DNA of 64,000 nt from Haematococcus lacustris (taxonomy: Eukaryota; Chlorophyta; Chlorophyceae; Chlamydomonadales; Haematococcaceae): the NCBI GenBank assembly GCA_030144725.1, contig JASKMD010000014.1, forward strand, positions 5,798,253-5,862,252, written 5' to 3'. The notes under the pieces were generated by a model that ran no database searches, had not been told where the DNA came from, and saw nothing but the letters and a program-made list of their open reading frames with translations. This document shows positions 54,846-64,000 of this stretch, piece by piece. A program made the position numbers and the translations under genes. The first letter of the stretch is position 1, and each line of letters starts with the position of its first letter.

Positions 54846-55481
54846 GGTCACCCCCGCCATTGGCTGCACCCCTGATAACATCTTACTGGTTTTTTAGAGT
54901 TTTACAGCGATTCTTGATCATGGCGGTGCTCGGGCTGATGTGCACCTTTGCCGGGGTCGGCGGGCTCAAACTTTTGAATTTTGAGTATATAGATTTAAAA
55001 TCTAGCCAGCCCAACCAGGATGTCAAATGAAGAACTGCAAGTTCTGTTCGGTTATTTGTGTGGGATATTAACGTGTCTATGAGTTACCTTCAAGTGTGGG
55101 CCGTTTCATGTGTGGGCGGTGAACACAGTTTTCAGCTCAGTTTCTGCATATTTTTGACCCATTTTTGCTGCTCGTGGTTGCTCGGGAGCCACAGGCATCA
55201 ATGTATGAAGTATCTTGTGCAACCTGAAAAGTTGCGATGTCCAGTCAGGATGCGAAATACAGCCGCGCTGAGTCCAGGCTGCCTATAGCAGTCACTAGTA
55301 TTGCCTGCGAGGCTCCAGAACACGTCGCAGGTTGGGGGCCAGCCACCCGGCAAACCGCTGGGGCTGGCTGCACTCTAGTCAGGCCATCGCCAGCTCATCG
55401 CACCAATAGGCGAGCTCATCCAAAAATGAGTTAGATGTTATCACTTGAGCCATGGGGGTGCAGCCAATGGCGGGGGTGACC
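54846..55481 (-). mobile_element. M3: M-family DNA transposon, duplication TAAT
   Basis: 636 bp with the same 27-bp inverted ends as M1 and TAAT on both sides (54842-54845, 55482-55485). The interior aligns with M1 and M2 in reverse (CCGGCAAACCGCTGGGGCTG; CCGTTTCATGTGTGGGCGGT). No coding capacity. Confidence 0.9.
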
Positions 55482-55834
55482 TAATATGAGCTGATAAGAG
55501 CTCATAGGAGCTTCCGGGAGCTGATATGAGCCAAACGGGAGCTGACATGAGCTACTACGAGCTTGTACGAGCTTACTGGGAGCTCATTTTAGCTCATATT
55601 AGCAACTAATATTAGAGGGGGGGGAACCACCCTACTGGCAGCGTGCTGGGCCTGGCAGCCGTGTGAAGCCAAGCCTGGGTTGTCATGCCTAGGGTGGGAG
55701 TCGCTGCCTTGCCTGGCCACCAGCATAGCTCCACTGGGTGCATGTCTCGTAAATAGGAAAAAACCCATGTGCTGCATGTTCCGAAGTTGGTACATTCACC
55801 TTTCACCACAAGCAGGCTAAACAGAACCCACATC

Positions 55835-57864
55835 ATGGGGCGCAGCCGAAGCCGCAGTCGGTCTCGCAGCCGCAGCCCAGACCGGCGGGGGTACAGCCGC
55901 AGCCTGGGTAGGGAGCCTCCAACAATGACGAGCATTCTGCTGCGCAACCTGAGCGACCGCATCACGTGAGATATAAGGGCCTTTGAGCCCAGATCGCACG
56001 CCATGATTTTGGTGGTCAGCGCGTATGGTGCCTTTCCGCAAAACCCACGCTTGTTATCGTTGGGCTTCATCGCACAAAGGGCACTCAGATATCGCCGGCT
56101 TTGCTTATCTGTTCGCAGAATCGATGATTTGCGGTACCAGGCTGCAAAGTTTGGCCCAGTCAAAGACATTTACCTACCAAAGGCAAGTTGTGGTTGAAAC
56201 ATGTCACGATCATGGCAGCGAACACCCTGACGAGCCGTGTCATCAATGGCTCCATTGCAACACAGCAGGCTGTTTAGAATAGTGTAGTGTGGGGTAGACG
56301 ATACTTCTGTGTTAAATTGTATGGTGTAGTGTGGCATGGCTTGGCTTGGCTTGACTTTGGTGATGCTGTGTGCTACAGATTGCATGGCACACATTCAGAT
56401 TTTCACATGCACAGCTTATCCTCTACATCGAGCATGTCACAGTCTGCACTTAGCCTTTGCGTTCGCTGTAAATGCCCACCACTTTGTCCTTGACGCCTGG
56501 TGCAGGATTACTACACAAAGCAACCGCGCGGCCTGGCATTTGTGGAATACACCAACAGCCGTGATGCGCAAGATGCCCTCAGGGGCCTGGATCGGCTAGT
56601 GCTGGCTGGCAAGGAGATTCAGGCAGCCTTTGCCCAGCAGGTTTGGCACCTGCTTGATGCTTGGTCGCACATGTGTACATGCGTTCCTAATGTCCCTTGC
56701 TGATGAGGCCCTGACACCAACCTTCGCCACACACTTACGGCATCTGGGTCCCTCCCTGCTAGTATGTGTCTGCTCCCTGCCAGTGGCAAGGATTAGTCAT
56801 TCTGGCCATTGCTTTACTTCACTGCAGCACACACACCTGCATGTCCTCTTTGCAGGGGCGTAAACGGCCGGAGGATTTCAAGCGAATGACTGGCGGTGGT
56901 GGCGGTTATGGAGGTGGCTATGGAGGTAAGAGGCAACACACCACATCCCCATCTTCACTGCATGGGTCCTGGCTAGGCTACTGACCACTCTCCCCTCAGC
57001 CCTCACATGACACCAACATGTACCTGCCTGCTAGCAGGTGGTGGCGGTGGGTATGGTGGTGGCGGCGGCGGGTATGGTGGTGGAGGCTATGGCGGTGGTG
57101 GCAGCCGTGGCCGAGACAGCTATCGGGAGCGTGACAGCTACCGTGAGCGACGCCGCAGCCGCACTCGCTCTCCCAGCCGCAGCCGCAGCCGCGAACGCTC
57201 ACGCCGGCGCAGCAGCCAGCACGACAGGGACCGCGACAGAGACAGGAGCCGCAGCCGGGGCAGGACGGAGAGGGCCCGCAGTGGCAGTCGCAGCCGCAGC
57301 CCAAGGGAACGGCGCCACAGCTCCCGCCGTGAGCGCAGCCGCACCCGCAGCCCCCGTGACAGGTGGGTGGAGGTAGCGGCAGCTGGTGGCTAGGCAGACG
57401 GCGATGGAGGGAGGTGGAGAGAAGAGGTGGGAAGGGAAGAAGGAAGAAGGGGTGATGATGCTGTGGATAGTAGGGCAACAAGTTGCCACACCCTACATGC
57501 CCACTAGGCTGCCCTGCAGTGTGGGATGCCATGCTGTTCTGTGGGTATGAGGGCGCAAATGTGGCACAACATGACCCTGTTGGGGCAGCCGCAGAGATAG
57601 GCTGGTGGCCTGCCCACCCTCTGTTGACGCCATGGTGACTGCAGGTCACGCAGTCCTCGTGACGACGCCCCAGCCCAGCACGATGACGGCTACATGCAGC
57701 CTGAGGGGGTTGAGGGACAGGTGGAGGGCGACATGGGTGCAGCAGTGATGATGGAGGGCGGGGAGCCTGCTGGACTGGCTTACGCAGAGGATGGGGACCA
57801 GGGCGGCGTGGTGGCGCCCTTGGAGGAGGACGCACCGGACTATGGCCGGGGCTATGACAGGTGA
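55835..57864 (+). CDS. SC35-like (SCL-type) SR splicing factor
   Basis: Six exons with matching phases: 55835-55965, 56119-56182, 56506-56640, 56856-56925, 57038-57362, 57645-57864. A short N-terminal RS stretch (GRSRSRSRSRS) precedes one RRM: SILLRNLSDRI (RNP2), KFGPVKDIYLPKDYYTKQ, then RGLAFVEYT (RNP1), LAGKEIQAAFAQQ. GRKRPEDFKRM follows, as in plant SCL30/SCL33 proteins (SRKRPEEM). Then come a Gly/Tyr-rich linker, a long RS domain and an acidic C-terminus. Intron 2 begins GC (AAG|GCAAGT), a GC-AG intron. SR proteins bind exonic enhancers and recruit the spliceosome in nuclear speckles. Start MGRSRS chosen over an upstream in-frame Met at 55769. Confidence 0.9.
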
Positions 57865-58116
57865 CAGGCCCTGCCTGCTGTCAGGGATGTGTGTGTGGGT
57901 GCTGGGTGGCGGCTGGAAGCCTGATGTTGGGGTTGGCTGGTGAGGTGGTGGGTGCATTCCCAGCTGGAGGGCCTGGTGGGTGTGTAGGGTGGGTGCATGC
58001 CAAGCACGCCAGCAAAGGGAGAGCTTGGACACTGTAGTGCTTGCATGATGGTGGCGCTCTTGAAAGGTGGTCTAGTCTTAGCTTGGGTGTTAGCGGGAAT
58101 GACCTTGCCCACGTCA

Positions 58117-58121
58117 TGTAA
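58117..58121 (+). terminator. Candidate poly(A) signal TGTAA of the SR gene
   Basis: TGTAA 253 bases past the stop, a normal 3' UTR length for green-algal genes. Not proven. Confidence 0.35.
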
Positions 58122-58841
58122 CATGGAATGCACAGCAAATCGTTTGGCAATGTCTGTAGGTCCCAGGTGTGCCTCAGGTGGCCCAGGCCTGTGTGGCTGA
58201 TGCTACAAGGTGCCTCCCCTCAATCCTACAGGGTCCCAGGGTTGGCGGTGTTGTCCTCATGCTGCTGCTGCTTCTGCTGCTGCTGCTGCTCTTGTCGTTG
58301 CAGGGATTGAGGCGGATGGGCGAAGGGGCATGCTGCGCTGGTGCTAGTCACCAGGCGGCAGGGTGGGGCCTGGGTGGCTGGTGGATGACAGTGTGTGGGT
58401 GCTGGCAGCGGCATGACAGCGTGGCAGTCAGGTGGAGGCAGGCAGGGCAGGCAGAGCAGTTCAGGGGTGGCTAGGCACAGGTGCGCCACGATGTGGAAGT
58501 TATGCTGGAGGTGGATCGTGATGTGGAGGTGGAGGTGGCGCTGGAAGTGGTCCTGAGGGTGGAGTTGATCCTGGAGGCGGAGGTGGAGGCAGCAGCTGTG
58601 TTTTGAAGGGCTGTGGAGGCCGTGGTATGCAACTGGGCCAAGAGCTGGACAAGCAGATGTGGAGTTGGAGGAGGTGGCAACGACGTTTTGAAGCTGATAC
58701 CCATCCTCGACCGTGGATTTGATCCCCACATTTTGCTTCCCTGATCTACGCTGCCACCATGGTCACCTTCTCCCCCCTCACACCTGCATCTGCTTCTTCT
58801 CCTAGGTCACCCTTGGTTGCTGTGTCTGGCTCCCATTCCTC

Positions 58842-59144
58842 ATGGCGGGCGCAGCATGGCCGGCTGTACTGCCTGTAGCTGTGCTTGCACTGCCTTTGGC
58901 TGTGCTCGCACTTGCTTCCTCTCAGCCTCTTCAAGAACAGCCCCCAGCCAGCTTGCCCCCAGCATTCCGCGGGCAGCCTGTGTGTGGGTGCACCACTCTG
59001 TACCATCAGCCATCCTCCAGCAGCCAGTTAGCTGTGCGGGGTGTGCTGCGTGTGCGCTCCCCGCAGGGTGAGAGTGATGGCCTAATGCTGCTCGCCTGGT
59101 GGGAGCCTGATGATGATGGTGACGATGAGGGCAGGCTGCCGTGA
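58842..59144 (+). CDS. Hypothetical small secreted protein
   Basis: 100 codons with an N-terminal hydrophobic segment (PAVLPVAVLALPLAVLALAS) and a likely signal cleavage site, then CGCTTLYHQ and an acidic tail. No family recognised. It could be one exon of a larger gene or chance. Confidence 0.3.
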   Translation: MAGAAWPAVLPVAVLALPLAVLALASSQPLQEQPPASLPPAFRGQPVCGCTTLYHQPSSSSQLAVRGVLRVRSPQGESDGLMLLAWWEPDDDGDDEGRLP

Positions 59145-59444
59145 TGATGCTGCCGTGGTGATGATGATGATCGATGACCATGATGCGTCTCAAGTCCGTG
59201 GGAATGACGAGTGTCGAGACATGTTGCCGCATCTTGCAGGTTGATGTTGCGTCACCCGCTGCCATTTTCTAACGCTTTTGTAACCCTGCTGCTCCGGGCT
59301 CAGAAGTGAACTTGACTGGAACGAAGTTGCAGTAGGGCAGGTTTGGCCAACAGTTTGTGATCACTTCCGATGTCACATTTGATAGAGCATGTGAATCTAA
59401 CTTTTTCAAACTGCTCTCGCTCTCCTCCTTTCAAATGCTGCATA

Positions 59445-59916
59445 CCGTAGTGATACGCCCTGTTTGTGATTTCACCAAATCAATTTGTCACCAAATTACA
59501 TCACCTTCTGGACCTATTTCTGAAACAACGCCAGATTCAAAGATTATTTGAACCTTCTTATGAAGTTTGCCGGGATTGGGCAGCAGCTCAGCGACCGCCA
59601 ACAGCACTACGTGCCTCGTCGAAGTGCGCTTCAGGTTCGGGGCCACCAAGGAGGCGCTGAGGCGCAGTAGATGGCGCATACACTTTTTTAAGTTACTTGT
59701 AATTACTCGACTCATCTACGAGCACCCCCGCACGTGGGCACCGAAGGACCCCCGCTCGTAGATAATTCGAGTAACTTAAAAAATCCCAATCCCGGCAAAC
59801 TTCATAATCTTTGAATCTGGCGTTGTTTCAGAAAAAGGTCCTCTCTTTGAGCATTTCTTTGAGAAATTCGGGTTTTCACCAAATCAGCGTATCACCAACA
59901 AGGCGTATCACTACGG
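59445..59916. mobile_element. Foldback element
   Basis: The ends CCGTAGTGATACGCC and GGCGTATCACTACGG are inverted. Further inside, AGATTCAAAGATTAT / ATAATCTTTGAATCT, GTTTGCCGGGATTGGG and its inverse, and a perfect inner pair, CTACGAGC / GCTCGTAG, continue the symmetry. A unique stretch (59582-59680) sits off-centre. No clear target duplication. Confidence 0.75.
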
Positions 59917-60248
59917 TCCCATTTGATTTCCGGGACTTGCGGGAGCCAGCTATGGGCGGCGTTCTATGTTGTAGCCTGGACCAGTAGGCTGCCTGGTAGA
60001 GTTGCAGTTAACCAATTTGAACAACGTTAGGCAGTGCAGGTTCTCACACGTTAAAAACATGTCACGCACGCTCTCCTTGGCCGCTGTAGGAAGGTGTCGC
60101 GTGGTGAAAATGCCGGCGTGGCACAGCTCCAGCTTTAGAGCCTGTTGATGCTGTGCATCGCTGAACGTGCTTCCTAAAGAGGATGCAATTGCTGAATGGG
60201 GCTCGCCTCGCGTTGGCTTAAGTACATTGGCATAAACATTGTCCGAGC

Positions 60249-63200
60249 TCACACCACGCGGAGTCGGGCCTCGCGCCTTGCTTCCAGATCAAGCACGTGC
60301 CGCCATCGCACCTCGCTGAGCTCCGTCTCGCCAAAACTGAGACACACTGCTCGCGCAAGCTGCGGCCAGGCAGGGAGGCAACAATGGTGTCGTCGCCGCA
60401 GGAGGATGAGGACCCAATCAAATAGCATGACAACACTGAACTACGCGACACGCGCCCGGCAATAACTCCGCCCATAGGAGGTTTACACCGGCTGGTCTTA
60501 CACCGGCTGGGCCCGCACTCTTGGCCGAGGGTGTGCTGCGTGCTAGGCGCTTACCGTGAGTCGTGTATGGAATATTTCCGGGCTGAAAGCTGGGTCGGCT
60601 TTGCGCGTTGCGACGAACTCAGCCTGCAAGTAGAGCAGGTGCAGGGAATGGTAACCGTGCGTCGCGCCCGTACTGGACTTGCGGAGCGTGGGTTGCGATA
60701 TGAAGAGAAAAGGGGTGAGTGTGTGGGATCGCGGCCAGTGCTGGGAACGTGGAGGTGTTGCTGCAGCCCGCTGACCCTCGGGCCTTGTTGTCTGCCACAG
60801 TCCCACCCATCACTAGCCTCAACTCCCTGGCGCTGGCATTCCACTGCTGCACCGCAGCCAGTCCCTGCTCTGCCCCACCCCACCTGCAGCCGGTCTGTCA
60901 TGGATTCACCGATGCTGTAAGGGAGCTGGGTAGAAGCTGCCAGGTAGGTGCGCAAGCCAGGGAGAAGCGTGGGGTCCACACCACCAGGCAGGCCAGGTCC
61001 CTGTGGCAGAGGCAGCAGAGCATGGAGGGGGCAGCAACATGGGGGGAAGGGCCGTGCGGAAAGGTGTTGGGCAGAACGGAGCAGCCGGTCCGACAACACT
61101 GGGGTAGACAGGGGTGTGCTGGTAGGGTGAGGTCCGCCGCCCCCCTGCCCTCTTCCCACCCCCCACACCCATTGCCTGGTCTGTCATCAGGGCCATCTCC
61201 CCACGACCCTCCTGTGCTGCCACCCAGCGGTGCTCACCCACCCTGCTCACCACCACCCCGAGGTTGCCACTGACCCAGACACCCTACCCTCACCCCCTCA
61301 CATCATCATCATACATCATCATCCCATCCTCACCCCCTTCACCAAACCTATACCACACACAGCAGCAGCTTCACTGTCCCCATCATCAGATGCATCATGA
61401 CTATCTTAGAGCCCTATGATGATGCATGGACCCCCTGACTGTGTCAGCCCCTACTCAGCACCCCCATGCTCCCGCCCTGCCTTGCCCTGCCCTGCCCTGC
61501 CGCCCCCTCACCTGGCAAGTCACTGCACCCAGCGTCCGTGTGGCCTGCAGCGGCAGGCTGAGGGGCAGCACCTCACGTAGCAGTGAGCGCCCCTCAGACA
61601 GCACCACGGGGCACAGCTCCACTGGCACGGCCTGCTGGTAGAACTGGAAGTCGTAGGTCAGGGCCTGGGGGCAGGAGGCAGGGGGAGAAAGGCTGGCCAG
61701 GCGGCAGGGCGGCAGGGCGGCAGGCAGGGGGAGGGGCTGGCCGGGCTATGGCGGCCTCAGGCAGGCGGCTGGGAAGGGGGGAGGGAGGGGGAGGCAGTGC
61801 AGGCAACGGTAAGGCAATTGATGTCAACCCCAGCCACGCAGCTTGAAAGATGCAGCCCCGACAGGCAGACAGGCAGGCAGACAGGCCGGCAGGCGGGGCG
61901 GGTGGGGCAGGTGGGTGACGAGTCAAGGCAGGCAGACAGGCCGGCAGGCGGGGCGGGTGGGGCAGGTGGGTGACGAGTCAAGGCAGGCAGGCAGGCCGGG
62001 CAGTCGGAGCAGGCGGGGCAGGTGGGCGGGGCGGGGCGGGTGCATGTGTGTTGTGTTGCAGCGCACCTGGTCCTGCAGGCAACCCTTCAAGGCCTGGAAG
62101 CTGGCGATGCCCGCCTCCTGCAGCTGACCTGGGCCCAGCGTCGTCTCATCCACCAGCAGCAGGCTGCGGGGCGGGAGCTGCAGCGGGCTCCTGCAAGGTC
62201 CTCCCACCCAGCACCACAAGGTGAGGAGGGCAGCGGCCACAGCCCTATCCGCTTAGTCCTGCCAGCCTGCGCTGCACATCTGTGTTGATCCATGTATCGT
62301 CTGTCAGTGGCAGCAACCCCCTTCAGTGAACCTCCTGCTGCTCCCAAAGCACCTGCCCAGCACCTGAGTCTTGCAACCTGCCATCAACCAAGCCTACAAG
62401 GCCCTGCTTGTTGGCCCCTAAATGTCTGCCCGGCTGATGTTACCTCTTCTGCACGCCAGGTACAAACTCTTACCCGCCATTACCTATTGCGAAAAGTCCA
62501 TTGCATCATTTCCAATGCATTGTCTTCTTTATTTTTTTCTCTTAATTCTGTATCTCTTATATTGGCAGATGTTCATATGTAACACATGTACACTAATGCC
62601 ATGCCTCAACCCTAGTGCCATGCCCCTCTTACCCTTTGACTCCCCCCTCAACGACTGACTAGCAAAGATGTTCAGCAGGCGACCCAACACATGACAAGGA
62701 GGGCCAGGCTGGGAGCAGCTGACCCCACCCAGACGCAAAACAAACAAGGAGCAGGGCAGCAGGCACGTGAGCAGGGCAGAGGGAAGAGCAGCAGGCATGC
62801 AAACAGCCAGCCTGGCCAGCGTGCTAGTCTACCCTAGGCCAGGAGGGTGAGACGACTGACCTTGACAGTCTGTTGGTGTCATAGTCCCTTCGGGGCGCCC
62901 ACTGGCCTGTGTTGCAGCCCTCAACACTCAAGGCCAGGTAGCTGACCAGCGGCAGCAGCAGGGCCAGGGCACTCCGCAGCCCCTCTCCAAGCGCGCTGCT
63001 GTGGGTGGCACTTGGGGTGGGGCGGCTGCTGGCTGGGGGGGGTGGGGCAGCGGGGCAGCGGGTCAAGTTGAGGGCAGGGATGCCCAGAGGGCCTGACCCT
63101 GCTGCTCTGCATGGGGGTGGGCAACAGCAGGATATTGAGTCAGGGCCAGGGTCCGGGCCAGGGTCAGGGTCAGAGTCAGGGTCAGGGTCAGGGTCAGGGT

Positions 63201-63788
63201 CAGGGTCAGGGTCAGGTCAGGGTCAGGGTCAGGGTCAGGGTCAGGGTCAGGGTCAGGGTCAGGGTCAGGGTCAGGGTCAGGGTCAGGGTCAGGGTCAGGG
63301 TCAGGGTCAGGGTCAGGGTCAGGGTCAGGGTCAGGGTCAGGGTCAGGGTCAGGGTCAGGGTCAGGGTCAGGGTCAGGGTCAGGGTCAGGGTCAGGGTCAG
63401 GGTCAGGGTCAGGGTCAGGGTCAGGGTCAGGGTCAGGGTCAGGGTCAGGGTCAGGGTCCAACCTTGAGGTGATGCGTGACAGCGCCAGGAGCAGCACATA
63501 CTCTGCAGCCAGTGCATCGCCCCCCAGGCTGCCCTGCAGCAGCTGCAGCGCAGCAGCCCGCAGCTGGCTGGCAGACACAGCCGGATGAAGGGTCGAGAAC
63601 AGGGCAGGGGGGAAGGGAGAGGAGGGCAGTGTTCCGTTGCTGCCCCCTGCTGCTGCTGTGGGGGCTGTGGGGGCTGGGGGATGGTGTGGAGTGTGCAGGG
63701 GGGTGGTGTGGGTTAGGGCTGCGCTGGCGGCTGCAGGGTCAACTAGGTCCGGGCAGCGGGAGACAAGGATGGCGTGCACCCTAAACAC
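60249..63788 (-). CDS. MCM-binding protein homologue (MCMBP/ETG1), partial at 5' end
   Basis: Seven minus-strand exons join with consistent phases: 63788-63463, 63106-62861, 62190-62067, 61664-61512, 61000-60884, 60623-60555, 60359-60249 (TGA). Motifs in order: VFRVHAI, GDALAAEYVLLLALSR, GIPALNLTRCP, APRRDYDTNRL, LLLVDETTLGPGQL, LTYDFQFYQQ, VVLSEGRSLL, LRTYLAASTQLPYSI, EFVATRKADP, LARAVCLSFGETELS, RWRHVLDLEARR. This is the order of MCMBP from animals and plants (ETG1). MCMBP binds MCM2-7 and helps unload it and hold sister chromatids together after replication, in the nucleus. Exons encoding the N-terminus lie beyond 63788; 63800-63965 may be one. Intron arrays at 61856-62010 and 63137-63460 lengthen the gene. 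Confidence 0.92.
61856..62010. repeat. 57-bp tandem repeat in an MCMBP intron
   Basis: About 2.5 units containing GGCAGACAGGCCGGCAGGCG and GTGGGTGACGAGTCAAG, within intron 61665-62066. Confidence 0.9.
63137..63460. repeat. (GGGTCA)n array in an MCMBP intron
   Basis: About 50 units, nearly perfect, with one phase slip near 63212. It ends three bases before the 63463 exon edge, next to the donor (AAG|GTTGGA). The minus strand reads (TGACCC)n. Confidence 0.95.
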
Positions 63789-64000
63789 CTGTGGCCAGCA
63801 GCAGGGGCAGCAGGGCGGCAAGGGGCGGCAGGGGCTGTGGCGGCTAGCTGGGGCAGCAGGAGGAGGGAGAAGCAGCAGTTGGGAAGCTAGGCCAGTCGGG
63901 TTGACAGCAGCGGTCAAAACGTCATCCCAGGTCAGGTGCAGCTTGTGCTGTTTCAACAGGGTCACACCATGTAGTGTGTGATCAGTCAGCTTAAAATGTC

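Noticed and set aside
63065..63472. Asp-Pro or Gln-Gly polymer protein across the (GGGTCA)n array
   Set aside because: Phases and family alignment place the array in an intron of the MCMBP homologue.

Overview
The window looks like nuclear DNA of a chlorophycean green alga of the Chlamydomonadales, most like Haematococcus in style (organism inferred, not proven). Reasons: a nuclear, intron-containing cox2b gene, because only Chlorophyceae and relatives split cox2 and moved it to the nucleus; GC-rich, intron-rich host genes; a C-terminal transposase tail of a kind I associate with Haematococcus; and many G-rich hexamer arrays.

Host genes sit at the two edges. Left: the 3' exons of a DNAJC8-type spliceosomal J protein (153-1055, +) and a START/polyketide-cyclase-like gene (about 2859-4566, -). 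Right: a Pro/Ser-rich membrane protein (49417-50676, -), an EGF-like exon (51666-51988, -), cox2b (53435-54258, -, four exons, 152 aa), an SC35-like SR splicing factor (55835-57864, +, six exons) and an MCM-binding protein homologue (60249 to the window end, -, at least seven exons).

The middle, 6.5-49.3 kb, is almost entirely mobile DNA, often nested. DNA element M2 (10888-31587, 4-bp duplication AGCA) holds LTR retrotransposon A (11216-30945, duplication AGGTG, genes on -). A holds a CACTA-like DNA transposon T (11717-19080) and a second Ty3 chromovirus B (20688-26720, +). T carries a transposase on the minus strand and a double-stranded-beta-helix protein on the plus strand, between inverted minisatellite arms. 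Next to it, a related DNA element N (31988-39221, duplication TGCT) holds chromovirus C (32582-38340, duplication TGATT), which has identical LTRs and intact gag and pol. Further right is an internally deleted copia element D (45352-49251, duplication ATGGG) with a 205-bp hAT-type MITE in its protease. Half of the D locus is repeated 4 kb upstream as a 1,148-bp inverted repeat.

Main points for a second look: (1) a transposon family with an 18-bp end GGTCACCCCCGCCATTGG and 4-bp duplications, four copies here; (2) transposon T and its extra beta-helix ORF; (3) Fanzor/TnpB-like remnants at 8.2-9.3 kb and 51.2-51.6 kb with a conserved non-coding 3' region ending in a hairpin; (4) one in-frame UAG between gag and pol in both B and C; (5) a copia primer site matching the anticodon arm of initiator tRNA-Met.
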